Assembly (NCBI GenBank): GCA_902500805.1
Contig: CABVSA010000021.1
Coordinates: 1-45,473 of the forward strand
DNA: 45,473 nt
Direction of reading: 5' to 3'
DNA from: an uncultured Nitrospira sp.
GTDB taxonomy: Bacteria; Nitrospirota; Nitrospiria; Nitrospirales; Nitrospiraceae
In this document: one piece after another, positions 8,612 to 18,774 of the stretch
Layout: the number at the start of each line of letters is the position of its first letter
How positions within the stretch are numbered: position 1 is the stretch's first letter
Made by a program: the position numbers and the translations under genes
Notes under the pieces: model-generated
Databases searched by the model: none
Told to the model about the DNA's origin: nothing
Seen by the model: only the letters and a program-made list of their open reading frames with translations

Positions 8612-10605
8612 TCTGTTACCTGTAACGTCCGAAGTCGCAACGCCTTGATCCGATTCCGGAGCTCTGCTGCTCGCTCGAAAGCGAGCTCCTTCGCAGCCGC
8701 TTTCATCTCGATCTCCAGTCGTTGAATAAGTCGATCGGTTGACTCTGCACTTCCATACTCAGCATCGGACTCCGCCGCAAGCGGCAGTTGAACGTAATCA
8801 AGGTCCGCCACCGCGTACTCAAGAGACGGGATTCCTTTCGTGATACCGACCGGCGTAATGCCATGGACACGGTTGTACTCGGCCTGAATCCCACGACGAC
8901 GATTCGTCTCATCGATAGCCTGTTTCATCGAATCCGTCACCCCATCTCCGTAAAAAATCACCCGCCCTTCAAGATTGCGTGCTGCCCGACCGGCCGTTTG
9001 GATCAACGCGCGGTAAGAACGCAGGTAGCCTTCCTTATCCGCGTCCAGAATCGCGACGAGGCTCACTTCGGGAAGATCCAGCCCCTCCCGCAGTAAATTG
9101 ATTCCGACCAACACGTCAAACGTTCCGCATCGGAGATCACGGATAATCTCAGCCCGCTCAAGCGTTTTGATATCGGAATGGAGATAGCGAACCTTAATTC
9201 CCAAGTCGTGATAATACTCCGTCAAATCCTCGGCCATCCGCTTCGTCAGAGTCGTCACAAGCACGCGTCCCCGCTTGGCCACCTCCGCACGAACCTGCCC
9301 CAGAAGATGATCGACTTGCCCTTTAGCCGGCACGACTTCGATCTGCGGATCCATCAATCCTGTTGGACGGACGATCTGCTCCACAACCTCATGACCTGCA
9401 TGCTTGAGTTCGTAGGTGCCGGGTGTGGCCGACACATACACCACCTGATTCAGGCATTGTTCGAATTCCACAAATTTTAACGGTCGATTATCAACTGCCG
9501 ACGGAAGTCGGAATCCATACTCCACAAGCGTCCGCTTTCGTGAAAAATCCCCTTCATACATGCCGCCGACTTGAGGAATGGTCGCGTGAGACTCATCGAC
9601 GATGAGCAAAAAATCCTTTGGAAAGTAATCCAACAACGTGGGGGGCGCCTGGCCCGGGTTTCTTCCGCTGAGATGCCGAGAGTAGTTTTCAATCCCGTGG
9701 CAATAGCCCATGGCTCGGATCATTTCGAGGTCAAACTTCGTGCGCTGCTCAATCCGTTGCGCCTCCAACAGCCGTCCTGACTGTCTGAAATAGCCGACAC
9801 GTTCGTCGAGTTCCTCCTCAATGCCCGTAATAGCCCGCTCATAGCGATCCGGCGCAATGAGATAGTGGGTATTCGGGTAGATCGCAACCTTGGGCAGCTT
9901 TCCCAAGGACTTCCCCGTGAGCGGGTCGATTTGATGAATGGCGTCCACCACATCTCCGAAGAGTTCGATGCGCACGGATTTCGCTTCCGACGAGGCAGGG
10001 AAAATTTCGATCACATCTCCACGAGCCCGAAAGGTTCCGCGATGAAAATCCACATCATTGCGTTCATATTGAATTTCGACCAACTTCGACAAAAGCTTGT
10101 CTCGCCTCGTTTCAAGGCCGACCTCCAGATAGATCAGCATGTCATGGTAGACCTCCGGCGACCCCAGCCCATAGATACAGGAGACGGAGGACACAATCAG
10201 AACATCATTTCGTTGTAACAGCTCGGTCGTAGCGGAGTGACGCATTTGATCGATGGCATCATTGATGGAAGAATCCTTGGCGATGTACGTATCGCTCTGC
10301 GGGATATAGGCCTCCGGCTGATAGTAATCGTAGTAACTCACGAAATACTCGACGGCGTTATGGGGGAAAAACTGTTTGAATTCCTGGTAGAGTTGTCCGG
10401 CCAGAGTTTTGTTGTGCACGAGGACCAACGTCGGCTTCTGAACACGTTCGACAAGATTGGCCATCGTAAAGGTCTTGCCTGATCCGGTGACTCCCAGCAG
10501 GACCTGATGCTTGGTGCCAGATTGGATACCGGTCGTCAGTCTGTCGATAGCGGCAGGCTGATCCCCGCAGGGTTTGAAAGGGGCATCGAGCTTAAAGGGT
10601 GGCAC
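8608..10605 (-). CDS. uvrB: UvrABC excinuclease subunit B
   Basis: This 665-residue helicase-like protein is loaded by UvrA at DNA lesions and recruits UvrC. Walker A is GVTGSGKT (38-45); the beta-hairpin region reads [16 protein letters not shown]; further motifs are [25 protein letters not shown] and QTAGRAARN. The C-terminal UVR motif ([20 protein letters not shown]) is present. The start is a GTG at 10605 with GGGAG upstream. Length is normal. A UvrA-type protein is encoded about 8 kb away at 18904. Confidence 0.97.
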   Translation of the reverse strand: MPPFKLDAPFKPCGDQPAAIDRLTTGIQSGTKHQVLLGVTGSGKTFTMANLVERVQKPTLVLVHNKTLAGQLYQEFKQFFPHNAVEYFVSYYDYYQPEAYIPQSDTYIAKDSSINDAIDQMRHSATTELLQRNDVLIVSSVSCIYGLGSPEVYHDMLIYLEVGLETRRDKLLSKLVEIQYERNDVDFHRGTFRARGDVIEIFPASSEAKSVRIELFGDVVDAIHQIDPLTGKSLGKLPKVAIYPNTHYLIAPDRYERAITGIEEELDERVGYFRQSGRLLEAQRIEQRTKFDLEMIRAMGYCHGIENYSRHLSGRNPGQAPPTLLDYFPKDFLLIVDESHATIPQVGGMYEGDFSRKRTLVEYGFRLPSAVDNRPLKFVEFEQCLNQVVYVSATPGTYELKHAGHEVVEQIVRPTGLMDPQIEVVPAKGQVDHLLGQVRAEVAKRGRVLVTTLTKRMAEDLTEYYHDLGIKVRYLHSDIKTLERAEIIRDLRCGTFDVLVGINLLREGLDLPEVSLVAILDADKEGYLRSYRALIQTAGRAARNLEGRVIFYGDGVTDSMKQAIDETNRRRGIQAEYNRVHGITPVGITKGIPSLEYAVADLDYVQLPLAAESDAEYGSAESTDRLIQRLEIEMKAAAKELAFERAAELRNRIKALRLRTLQVTD

Positions 10606-10678
10606 GACAATCTCCCGTGATGCGACGGAACAAAGAGCCCATCAGCATCAACATCCTCCCACCACAGCCTTCAGAAGT

Positions 10679-10708
10679 AAAAAGGGCTGCCGGAACCTCC
10701 GGCAGCCC
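10679..10708 (-). terminator. Intrinsic terminator after the RRM gene
   Basis: A perfect 10-bp GC-rich stem (10684-10693 with 10699-10708) around a 5-base loop is followed on the minus strand by a TTTTT run (10683-10679). It lies 28 bp beyond the RRM gene stop and would separate it from uvrB. Confidence 0.85.
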
Positions 10709-10735
10709 CTCATCGACAACGAAACAGATCCCGCT

Positions 10736-11035
10736 TTAACCGCGACCGCCCCCAAATCCGCCGCGGCCGCCGCCACCGGAACGCGGCTCCTGAGGACGCG
10801 CTTCATTGACCGTCAAGGTACGTCCACCGAGTTGCGTCCCGTTCAACGCTGCAACCGCCGCCTGCGCTTCGGCATCGGACGACATTTCCACAAATCCAAA
10901 CCCACGAGATTGCCCGGTAAACTTGTCCGTGATGATCCGGGCCGAGGCCACAGATCCATGCGCCGCAAACAAGTCACTCAGCTGCTGCTCGGTCGTTGAA
11001 TACGGCAATCCACCGACATAAATCTTCGCACCCAT
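10736..11035 (-). CDS. RRM-domain RNA-binding protein with glycine-rich tail
   Basis: This 99-residue protein is a single RNA-recognition motif. RNP2 is IYVGGL (5-10) and RNP1 is RGFGFVEM (44-51), both with the aromatic residues that stack on RNA bases. The tail is Gly/Arg-rich (GGGGRGGFGGGRG). Such proteins occur in cyanobacteria and many environmental bacteria and are often cold- or stress-responsive; the RNA targets are unknown. The ATG at 11035 follows a strong AAGGAGGAG site. The gene has its own terminator, so it is probably monocistronic. Confidence 0.93.
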   Translation of the reverse strand: MGAKIYVGGLPYSTTEQQLSDLFAAHGSVASARIITDKFTGQSRGFGFVEMSSDAEAQAAVAALNGTQLGGRTLTVNEARPQEPRSGGGGRGGFGGGRG

Positions 11036-11299
11036 CTGGCTCCTCCTTTGACACAACGATGTTGTCTTGGACTCGAGAAAGCAACGAGGAAGGAATGGGC
11101 CGAAGACGTCAACACCACGGCGGCTTAGCTCTGGCTTCCGATCAGATTCCCGGGCTGGCCCAACACAACATCTATCCAGGCCTCATACTGTTTGCGCCGA
11201 ACTTGCGCAGGCCTTTCACAAGCCGACGCTGCAATCGTACCTTAGATGTAAAGACAAAGGCAAGTTTGAAGGCACACTCAGGTTGTCAGCTGGCTCGCA

Positions 11300-12097
11300 T
11301 TAGTAGGCCGGCGGCGAAGAAAGTGGCCGATGCGAAAAGAGTGGAATCGCGTGGAAACTATCAAACAGCATCGCAGACTTATCTGACACAACAAAACCGA
11401 CCTGCCCCAATCCCAACGTCTGGTCTTCAACGGAGAGCACGAGCGTGCCATCCACAAATACCTCAATGAAGTCTTTACTGATGATCGTATTGCGCTGCAC
11501 TCTGAGGGTATGCCAGTCAACCGGTTTCAGAATGATTGTCGCTTGCCCGAGAATCGTTGCGACCCCGCCGGAAAGGCGAACGAATCTAACTTGTTGCGTG
11601 GCAAGGTCCACGGTTGCACCATAGAAATTGGTCGCATCACGAGCCCCGATCACCACTCCACCTGATCCGGCGGTCCCCGGGGAGGCATGCAACCGAACAC
11701 TCACATCCGGATATTCATACTGCATTCCCTCGGCCAACAGCACCTGATAGCAGAACTGCCGACAACCCGACGAGGCAACCACGACATTGGGTGGAGAGGG
11801 AGCCGTGGGATGACGTTGCACCACCCACTCAGCAAGCGGCTCCTCACGAGACACGGCTTGCACAAAACCATGAGGCAGTCCTCCGATCGGCTCTTGATCG
11901 AATGCCCACTGCCGAAAGAGCCCACCCTTGGCCTGTTGTTTCAGGTTGGCAGCCTTTTCCTCTTGCGTCTCGCGTTGAACACCGTAGCTCAGGGACGGCC
12001 CCATCATAAAAACTGTTCCGGCCACTACCAACAAACCCAGCGTCGCCAACGCTTGCCCCCCGATATGTGACGCATGAATCACCATCATCCTCAACAC
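11300..12097 (-). CDS. Secreted protein with LamG/DUF1080-like beta-sandwich
   Basis: This 265-residue protein has a hydrophobic export segment at about residues 14-37. The mature part shows the concanavalin-like pattern of DUF1080/LamG proteins: YPDVSVRLHASPG, GGVVIGARDATNFYGATVD, WHTLRVQRNTI, VFVDGTLVLSVED, GQVGFVVSDKSAMLFDSF. Such domains bind or cleave saccharides; no catalytic residue can be assigned. The start is a GTG at 12097 after AGAGGAAGCT; an ATG at 12088 is also possible. It follows the small gene at 12106-12360 by 8 bp and is likely co-transcribed with it. Confidence 0.7.
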   Translation of the reverse strand: MLRMMVIHASHIGGQALATLGLLVVAGTVFMMGPSLSYGVQRETQEEKAANLKQQAKGGLFRQWAFDQEPIGGLPHGFVQAVSREEPLAEWVVQRHPTAPSPPNVVVASSGCRQFCYQVLLAEGMQYEYPDVSVRLHASPGTAGSGGVVIGARDATNFYGATVDLATQQVRFVRLSGGVATILGQATIILKPVDWHTLRVQRNTIISKDFIEVFVDGTLVLSVEDQTLGLGQVGFVVSDKSAMLFDSFHAIPLFSHRPLSSPPAY

Positions 12098-12105
12098 AGC
12101 TTCCT

Positions 12106-12360
12106 CTACTTGAGGCTCCCCGGTTTCTTGATCTGAAGAATGTCACGCTGTAACCGGTCCCGCTCAGCAAGAAGGGTCCGTCGACGCTTCCACCGATCCC
12201 ACGTCCACCACCGCAGTTTCTCTCGAAACGTCACCATCGGAGGCGCTGCACTGCCGGCTGGAGCCTGCTGGAAGGAATAGCCCTCGTGAGTATCACGCTC
12301 CTCAAAAAACCGCCGGTACAAGTGATCGTACAATCCTTTTCCCCGCTCGCCTCCTGCCAT
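12106..12360 (-). CDS. Hypothetical small basic protein
   Basis: This 84-residue soluble protein is rich in Arg, Lys and Trp (REKLRWWTWDRWKRRR near the middle) and ends in a short helical stretch (LLAERDRLQRDILQI). I do not recognise a family. It is supported as a real gene by GGAG 8 bases before its ATG and by tight spacing to the secreted gene at 12097. Confidence 0.55.
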   Translation of the reverse strand: MAGGERGKGLYDHLYRRFFEERDTHEGYSFQQAPAGSAAPPMVTFREKLRWWTWDRWKRRRTLLAERDRLQRDILQIKKPGSLK

Positions 12361-12506
12361 TCTGAATCTCCATCCTCACAACATACACGTTTGCCTGGAT
12401 CGCCGAGCGAATAGTACCTGGGCTCAGTACGGCTCTGCAACCGGCTTCCCCACATGCTATGATCCATCAGTATTCCACCGTTGCTCTCTGTGGTCAGGAT
12501 AGCATC

Positions 12507-14102
12507 ATGAACGCTCTCGTACCCTGCCTGAATCGGTTACTCACCTCAATAGTAATCTGCGCTGCCGCGACCTTCCTACTACAATCTCAGACCACTCTCG
12601 CACAGGGACCGGAGGCGGCGTTCCAAGCGGCCATAGAGTCACTTTCCCCAGAACGAATGGTGGCCGACATTCGAACACTCAGCGGCCCTGAGTTCAACGG
12701 ACGGCAAGCCGGCACCAACTCGGACCTCGAGTCTGCACGGTGGGTGGCGCAAGAGTTTCTTTCAGCAGGCCTGCGGCTCACACGAGTGCACAACGGATCC
12801 CTGATCGTACCTTTCTTCACAGGGAAGGATGGTACCTCCTCCGGTGCGATGGCAACCCGAGTTCCTGCTCCAGTACTCACGCCGGATCCACTCGTACGAG
12901 TCGGAGCAACCGATCATCTGATCACCAAAACGCTTGGCTTGGACTATCTCCCCATTTTTGATTCGCCCTCTGCAGAAATCCAAGCCCCGATCGTCTTCGT
13001 CGGATATGGCATCGTTGATACAGCTCAACACATTGATGACTATGCCGGTGTCGACGTCAACAATTGCGTCGTGCTGTTTCTGCGAGGCAAGCCGGAATAT
13101 TACGCACAGGCCATAAGCCACGCTGACAAGGTGCGGTCGGCACGAGCACGTGGGGCAATCGGCTACCTGACGGCAACCGGTCCCATCCTCCATCCCTATG
13201 AAATCCGTCGTGGGGTCACTGGAGGCCCCAGTGCCTTCTACGGTCAACTGCCTCAAGACCAAGCAATTCCCGGCGCCTGGATCAGTACTGCTCTGGCACA
13301 AGAACTTCTCCAACAATCGGATGGTACTGGTGCTGATCGCCTGCGTGTGCTTCAAGAACGTCTGAACCAAACAACCCCATCACACGCAATCATGACCGAT
13401 CGGTTCGTATCGCTTCAGTGGAAGACAACGACGGAGGACGGACTGCTGATCAATGTGCTTGGAATGATCCCCGGAACCGGACCGGAAACAGTGATTATCG
13501 GAGCCCATCGAGATCACTTTGGCCGTCCCGGTGGGATCCTCTTTCCCGGTGCCGACGACAACGCCTCGGGAACGGCGGTCATCGTAGAGGTAGCACGGGT
13601 ACTCGCCAAACTTCAGAGGCCTCCTTCCCGAACCATCCTCTTTGTTTCGTTCAGCGGAGAAGAACGCGACATGCTCGGCTCACGTCTGTACACCTCGCGA
13701 CCTGTCCTGCCGCTCTCCCTCACCAAGGCCATGATCAACATCGATCACGCTGGAGTCGGAAACGCACGACTCACCGTCGGGGTAACTGGAATCGAGAAGG
13801 ATATTGCATTAGAGGCGGGCCTGTCCGCCGGCGTGAAGGAAAGGCTAGATCTCTATGGCTTTTTCCCTGGTGGCGATCATGTCCCGTTTAAAGAAGCAGG
13901 CGTCCCGACCATCACCGTCGTCAGCGGCGGCATTCACCCACACTTCCATCAACCAACCGACACAGCCGACACGATCGAACCTAAGATCCTCAAGGCCGCA
14001 TCGCAATTCGTCTTGGCCTTGACGTGGCACCTGGCCTATGGATCAACGGCTACAGAAGGCGAGTCCAGCACCATGTCTCCGCTCCCGCAACACACGCAGT
14101 GA
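12507..14102 (+). CDS. Secreted M28 family zinc peptidase with PA-domain insert
   Basis: This 531-residue protein begins with a signal peptide (MNALVPCLNRLLTSI to TTLAQG). An insert at about residues 140-260 resembles a protease-associated domain (IVFVGYGIVD, DDYAGVDVNNCVVLFLRG). The peptidase core has M28 metal-binding blocks: GAHRDHFG, GADDNASG, SFSGEERDMLGS, INIDHAG and a C-terminal HPHFHQPTDTADTI. These give the His-Asp-Glu-Asp-His set for two zinc ions and a general base Glu. It is probably a periplasmic or secreted aminopeptidase that scavenges peptides. The ATG at 12507 is preferred over an upstream frame start because it exposes the signal peptide. Confidence 0.9.
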   Translation: MNALVPCLNRLLTSIVICAAATFLLQSQTTLAQGPEAAFQAAIESLSPERMVADIRTLSGPEFNGRQAGTNSDLESARWVAQEFLSAGLRLTRVHNGSLIVPFFTGKDGTSSGAMATRVPAPVLTPDPLVRVGATDHLITKTLGLDYLPIFDSPSAEIQAPIVFVGYGIVDTAQHIDDYAGVDVNNCVVLFLRGKPEYYAQAISHADKVRSARARGAIGYLTATGPILHPYEIRRGVTGGPSAFYGQLPQDQAIPGAWISTALAQELLQQSDGTGADRLRVLQERLNQTTPSHAIMTDRFVSLQWKTTTEDGLLINVLGMIPGTGPETVIIGAHRDHFGRPGGILFPGADDNASGTAVIVEVARVLAKLQRPPSRTILFVSFSGEERDMLGSRLYTSRPVLPLSLTKAMINIDHAGVGNARLTVGVTGIEKDIALEAGLSAGVKERLDLYGFFPGGDHVPFKEAGVPTITVVSGGIHPHFHQPTDTADTIEPKILKAASQFVLALTWHLAYGSTATEGESSTMSPLPQHTQ

Positions 14103-14156
14103 GGCGCCGCATGCCCAACGGCAAGCATGAAACCGCGAAACGTACTCAAGGGCCGA

Positions 14157-14558
14157 TTAGGGAAATGGTTCTAGCAACTCCGACTCAATCGGCGGCAACA
14201 AATCCGTCTGGCGCGGTGGAGGAGGCAGAACGGTTGGACTCCCGGCCTGATTCGCTCCCTGTATAAGCCCGATGGACAGTTGTGGACCAAAGGTCATCAC
14301 GGCTCCGCTCCAGGCCTGACCCGTCGTCGGGTTTCGAAAGTTGTACGACTGGAAGTGCTGTCCCGGTGCGTAGAGAAACCCCTGCGTTCCCTGGTTGTCG
14401 ATATACACACTTCCCCCCGGGAGCTTCAGCAGAGGCGAGACCCCGCCCGCGAACGACCGCACCCCCGAGGCACTCTGGGCCCACGCTGACACCTCGACGC
14501 AGAAGGTAACGGCGGTAAGCAGACACAGAAACACGCCTAATGAATTGATCTGAGTCAT
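14157..14558 (-). CDS. Hypothetical exported protein
   Basis: From the ATG at 14558 this is 133 residues with a signal peptide (MTQINSLGVFLCLLT, cleavage near AWAQS). The mature chain has FAGGVSPLLKLPGGSVYIDN and GTQGFLYAPGQHFQSYNF and a Pro-rich end (PPPPRQTDLLPPIE). I recognise no family. ATGs at 14600 and 14612 would lengthen the n-region; none has a clear ribosome site. It is divergent from the TolC-type gene and may share its intergenic promoter region. Confidence 0.55.
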   Translation of the reverse strand: MTQINSLGVFLCLLTAVTFCVEVSAWAQSASGVRSFAGGVSPLLKLPGGSVYIDNQGTQGFLYAPGQHFQSYNFRNPTTGQAWSGAVMTFGPQLSIGLIQGANQAGSPTVLPPPPRQTDLLPPIESELLEPFP

Positions 14559-14663
14559 CCGAGCCCATGCGCGTCGGACAGGGTGTCTGTGAATATCCAT
14601 GACGTGAACCATACAACACTTTGTAGTATGCTCTTGTATCGCTCGTTGATCAAGGAGGCACGA

Positions 14664-16229
14664 ATGAATGGCACTTCCTCGGCTCGCATCTATCGTCTCA
14701 CGATCATGGTGATCGCAGGATGGGCATGCATGTCCCTGCCACACACGGCCTGGTGTTTGGACGTGACTCAGCCGCTTCCAACGGAACGACGTGAAACTGT
14801 GTCGCTGGCTGATGCTGCAGTGCGGGCATTACAGAACAATCTCGATATCAGCATCAGCCGACAGAATCGTGAAAGTCGACTGGCTGACATCATCATTGAG
14901 CAATCGAAGTTCGACCCGAACCTGAGCATCAACGGCCAATACAATCGAACCGTGAATCCGCTCAATCGTCCCGTCTTCGGAGGAACTGGAGACTTACTTG
15001 GTCAGATCACGACCTTCGATCAACGGAACCATTCGCTGACGGTTGATGCACAGACCAACCTGATCACAGGCGGCAACTTGGACGTCAACTATAGCCCGGC
15101 TAGAAACAGCGTCAATCAAAACGTCGCACGCGGATTTCTATTCAACCCGGCCTGGACGGGAGGACTGGCGTTCACGTTCACCCAACCGCTGCTCAGGAAC
15201 GCAGGAATTGCCATCAACAAGACCTTTATCAAGGTCGCTCAAAACAATGCGATCGTCGAACAGCATGTCTTTCGAGATCGAGTCATGAGCGTCATCACTT
15301 CGGTAGAACAAACCTATTGGGAAGTTGTCTTTGCCAACGAAAACCTGAAGGTTGCCCAGGCGGCCCTGAAAGCCGCCGAAGAGCTCTTGGCTGCCAACCG
15401 AGCGAAGACCAAGGCTGGGGTCATGTCGATCGTCGATGTCCTACAAGCCGAGGCCGCGATGGCCTCACGAGTGGAGCAAGTGCTAGTGGCCGAGAAAGCC
15501 ATCCGCGACCAGGAAGATCAACTGCGGCGGCTCTTGAATCCCGGCGAAGAGGATCTGCGGCAAGATGTCCGCCTCACACCGGTTGATCCTCCAGTCACCG
15601 TCCTTGAACCTCTGAGCCTGCAAGAGGCCATCGACACCGCCATCGAACAACGGCCTGAAATCACACAGGCCAAGAAAAATGTCGAAACCGGTGAACTTAA
15701 TAAGCAGTTTGCGCGTAACCAGTTGCTCCCGACGCTCTCCCTTCAAGGCACGATCGGACTCGCCGGCCTGGGCGGGGACTACGGTGAATCCTTCACCAGA
15801 AATTTCAGCGGCGACTTCTACAACTATGGGGCAGGGCTGGTGCTCAGCTATCCGCTCGGGAACCGAGCCGCCGTCAATACGTATAGCAAGCGCAAGCTTG
15901 AGGCACAAAACGCGGAGGTGGCCCTCGCGAATGTGCGCCAGCAGATCATCGTCGGCATTCGTGAAGCGGTGCGCCGAGTTCAGACGGATTTTAAGCGGAT
16001 CGAAACGACCCGCTCCGCACGCATCATGGCGGAGAAACAACTCCAGGCCGAGCAGGAACGACTGAAAGTAGGACTCAGCACGACACGCTTCGTACTCGAG
16101 TTCCAGCGCGACCTCGCGACCGCGCAGGGCAACGAGTTACGGGCGATCGTCGATTACAACAAGTCGTTGTCCAACTTGTCTCGACACAAGGCGACCACCT
16201 TGGACCGCTATCACCTCGAACTTTCATAG
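14664..16229 (+). CDS. TolC family outer-membrane efflux protein
   Basis: This 521-residue protein has a signal peptide (about residues 1-32) and two repeated OEP domains. Each has long amphipathic helices (for example residues near 215-260 and 400-480) and aromatic beta-strand segments such as SLTVDAQTNL and SLQGTIGLAGLG. TolC-type trimers form the outer-membrane channel of RND, ABC or MFS pumps. No membrane-fusion or inner-membrane pump gene is adjacent, so the partner is unknown. The ATG at 14664 follows AAGGAGG at good spacing, ruling out the longer frame start. Confidence 0.92.
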   Translation: MNGTSSARIYRLTIMVIAGWACMSLPHTAWCLDVTQPLPTERRETVSLADAAVRALQNNLDISISRQNRESRLADIIIEQSKFDPNLSINGQYNRTVNPLNRPVFGGTGDLLGQITTFDQRNHSLTVDAQTNLITGGNLDVNYSPARNSVNQNVARGFLFNPAWTGGLAFTFTQPLLRNAGIAINKTFIKVAQNNAIVEQHVFRDRVMSVITSVEQTYWEVVFANENLKVAQAALKAAEELLAANRAKTKAGVMSIVDVLQAEAAMASRVEQVLVAEKAIRDQEDQLRRLLNPGEEDLRQDVRLTPVDPPVTVLEPLSLQEAIDTAIEQRPEITQAKKNVETGELNKQFARNQLLPTLSLQGTIGLAGLGGDYGESFTRNFSGDFYNYGAGLVLSYPLGNRAAVNTYSKRKLEAQNAEVALANVRQQIIVGIREAVRRVQTDFKRIETTRSARIMAEKQLQAEQERLKVGLSTTRFVLEFQRDLATAQGNELRAIVDYNKSLSNLSRHKATTLDRYHLELS

Positions 16230-16236
16230 CACGCTC

Positions 16237-16944
16237 ATGACACCCGAGCCCCATCGGCTCGTTCACGGGTACGCTGTTCACATGGGAACAGCCCTGGCAC
16301 TGCTCCCCATCGGAGCCACGCTCGGCTTTTACGCTCTTCCTCCTTCTCTCCAAACTCAACTGCTGGTTCAATGTACCCCGCAGTTGCTGTCCTATCTGGC
16401 ACTGAGCATCTGGGCTTCAGGCACATCTGAAATCGCCAAACATCTAGGGCTGGAGCGGACGAAGTTCATCAATGGAATGAAGTGGGGGCTGCTGACAGGA
16501 CTGATCCTAGGCTGCCTCAATACCTTTATGATTCTGTCGCTCTACCCATCGCTCGGTTACGACATCACCTTTTTGAAACAGACCCCCCACGGCCGGCTGC
16601 CTGCTTTGCTGATGGTACCCTGGTTCATCTGCTGCATTGCGTTCTTCGTAGAGATCAACTTTCGGGGGTTCCTCTTGGGCCGCTTGGCTGAATTCGAACG
16701 GAAGTGGAGAGGGGATCACCTCGGCAGACAGCTCGCCCCCCTTGCACTGCTGGCAACAACGCTGGTGTTTACATTCGACCCCTTCATGGTGAATACCTTT
16801 CGGCATCTCCATTGGATTGCCCTGTGGGACGGATTTGTCTGGGGAACGATCTGGCTCAGGACGCGCAATCTCTGGATCACCGTCGTCGCCCACGCCGTGG
16901 AGGTCATCATCATGTATAGTGCCGTCAGAACCGCCCTAGAATAA
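16237..16944 (+). CDS. Polytopic membrane protein resembling a degenerate CPBP (Abi) family protein
   Basis: This 235-residue protein has about six membrane segments. Residues 139-149 (EINFRGFLLGR) match CPBP motif 1 (EExxxR), but the first Glu is Val; the C-terminal HAVEV (219-223) replaces the usual HxxxN. CPBP proteins include CAAX-type proteases and bacteriocin-immunity proteins. With altered catalytic positions, this one may be inactive or have another role. It begins 7 bp after the TolC-type gene, with no evident ribosome site, suggesting co-transcription. Confidence 0.6.
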   Translation: MTPEPHRLVHGYAVHMGTALALLPIGATLGFYALPPSLQTQLLVQCTPQLLSYLALSIWASGTSEIAKHLGLERTKFINGMKWGLLTGLILGCLNTFMILSLYPSLGYDITFLKQTPHGRLPALLMVPWFICCIAFFVEINFRGFLLGRLAEFERKWRGDHLGRQLAPLALLATTLVFTFDPFMVNTFRHLHWIALWDGFVWGTIWLRTRNLWITVVAHAVEVIIMYSAVRTALE

Positions 16945-17169
16945 AGTCTGCTGGTGCAAATTCTTCTATTGGGATTATGGTGCAGAAACGGCCACAGGCC
17001 GCTATCATCTAACGGCGAGGTAAACCGGACTCATGGCTCGACCGACTCGGATTCGCGAACTCACAGTCTTGTATTTTTCACCATAATAGGCGGACCAGAG
17101 GGAAGCCCCCTGGAAAGAAAACTCTGAAGGTGTTTCAGAGAGTCTAAAATATAGGAAGGAGGATTGTCG

Positions 17170-17508
17170 GTGAGTGATCTCGCAAAGTATGTTGTTTACT
17201 TTCTGTTGGGTGGCACAATCGTCAGCCTGTCCACCTACCTTGGGGCTAAAGGCAATTCTTTCCTCGCTGCCATGGCCAGTACCTTCCCCGCCATCACCGC
17301 CGCCACCTTCATCCTACTGTACATGAATGGCGGTGGCGCACCCACCATCGACTACGCCAAAAGCCTCATGTGGTTTGTCCCACCCTGGATCGTCTACGTC
17401 ACCGCCATGATCATGGGCATTCCGCGCCTGGGCTTCTGGCCGGCGATGGCCGGATCCCTTGTTCTCTATTTGGGGTGCGTGGGATTGGTCCGGCTTATCA
17501 TCCGCTAA
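17170..17508 (+). CDS. Small integral membrane protein, DUF3147-like
   Basis: This 112-residue protein has four hydrophobic segments separated by very short loops (YVVYFLLGGTIVSLSTYLG, FPAITAATFILLYM, WFVPPWIVYVTAMIMG, PAMAGSLVLYLGCVGLV). The layout and the GxxG pattern in the first helix fit DUF3147, a family of unknown function. The GTG at 17170 is chosen because AAGGAGGA lies about 8 bases upstream; the TTG at 17164 would be too close. Confidence 0.65.
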   Translation: MSDLAKYVVYFLLGGTIVSLSTYLGAKGNSFLAAMASTFPAITAATFILLYMNGGGAPTIDYAKSLMWFVPPWIVYVTAMIMGIPRLGFWPAMAGSLVLYLGCVGLVRLIIR

Positions 17509-17517
17509 GCTCAGCTC

Positions 17518-18273
17518 TCAACAAAGAGTGATTCCGAAATGTTCGAGAAGGATCTTGGTGACCTCCGAGTCACTCCCGGCTACCATGTTGTCATTCGTTC
17601 CGTTTCGCCTGACACGCAAGGAGTGATCAACCAAGGTTTTGCGCCCATCCCTCGTTGGTATCGTGCAGATCCGTCGCTGCATAAAGATCGAATCCGGCGA
17701 ATGAGAATGGAAATAATTGGCATACTGATAGTCCTCTGGCTGGCACGGATGTACCGAGAAGGAATAGAGGCTTTCCCACTGATGACGGACAAAGCATTGG
17801 AGCAAGTACTCCTCTCGTTCCACCAACCTGAGGCGAAACTGCTCACCACCCTGTGTGGCGACATGTCCTGCAACGAACGGAAACGGTTCCAGCAAACCAT
17901 TTCCACCAAAACCCACATCAACTACCCACGACTCGTCCCCGAGGTCAACAAGGAGGACTTGATGGCTGCGGGGATAGGGCGGTCGTGAGCCGTACCATAC
18001 CCGCGCGAGCAATCGAGTGACGGAAAACCCCAGTGCCTCCAGTAAAAGACTGAATAGTCCATTCAGCTCATAGCAGTATCCCCCGCGCCGTGCGGTGACG
18101 ACCTTGGCAAACAGATCAGCCGGTTCAAGAGAGATCGAGCGACCGAGGAAATTGTCTAAATTTTCGAACGGCACGGCCAGCACATGGGCGAAATGGAGTG
18201 CGCGCAGGGTTTCAGAAGTGGAGGTGAAATCACCACGATAGTTGATCCGATTAAAATAAGCCTGAACGTCCAT
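17518..18273 (-). CDS. nat: Arylamine N-acetyltransferase
   Basis: This 251-residue enzyme transfers an acyl group from CoA to arylamines or hydrazines. The catalytic triad can be read directly: C67 in RGGYCYELN, H104 in RSHQVLL and D119 in WVVDVGFG. The N-terminal RINYRG and PFENLDN motifs are also typical. The natural role in non-pathogens is uncertain. It converges on the DUF3147 gene with a 9-bp gap. Confidence 0.95.
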   Translation of the reverse strand: MDVQAYFNRINYRGDFTSTSETLRALHFAHVLAVPFENLDNFLGRSISLEPADLFAKVVTARRGGYCYELNGLFSLLLEALGFSVTRLLARVWYGSRPPYPRSHQVLLVDLGDESWVVDVGFGGNGLLEPFPFVAGHVATQGGEQFRLRLVEREEYLLQCFVRHQWESLYSFSVHPCQPEDYQYANYFHSHSPDSIFMQRRICTIPTRDGRKTLVDHSLRVRRNGTNDNMVAGSDSEVTKILLEHFGITLC

Positions 18274-18453
18274 GGCCGATTCGCGCTCAGGAGACCCGTT
18301 CAGGAATATTATAAGGAAGTTGAAGAGATCAGGTCTACCTCCTGGCGAAAATGAAAGGAGTGCAGAGTCGCAGAATCCAGGGGATATCTTCAGGGGTATG
18401 GTGAAGCCATGAAGGATGCAAGAATAAAGCTGGCAGACACTTTCAGCCTCGTG

Positions 18454-18774
18454 CTATTCCACTACCACTGCTGTCCCGTTCGCACTGACCATCAGCATGC
18501 TGCTGTTCGTGCCGATTGTCTCATAGTCGATATCGATACCGACGATCGCATTGGCCCCCAAGTTCTTGGCTTGTTCCTCCATTTCTTCGAGTGCAATGGT
18601 CTTGGCCTTTCTCAGCTCCTTTTCATACCCAGCCGATCGTCCACCGACGATATCTCGGATCGACGCGAAGAAATCGCGAAAGATATTCGCACCGAGAATC
18701 GCGTCGCCGGAAACTAGTCCCAGATACTTCACCGTTTTCTTGCCTTCAAGATTGTTGGTCGTCGACAGAATCAT
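18454..18774 (-). CDS. YbjQ/UPF0145 family protein
   Basis: This 106-residue protein matches the heavy-metal-binding-domain-like YbjQ family: [27 protein letters not shown], then [20 protein letters not shown] and a final NGTAVVVE. The family forms ring oligomers and has no agreed function. A strong CAGGAGGGC site precedes the ATG at 18774. It stands alone on the minus strand. Confidence 0.92.
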   Translation of the reverse strand: MILSTTNNLEGKKTVKYLGLVSGDAILGANIFRDFFASIRDIVGGRSAGYEKELRKAKTIALEEMEEQAKNLGANAIVGIDIDYETIGTNSSMLMVSANGTAVVVE

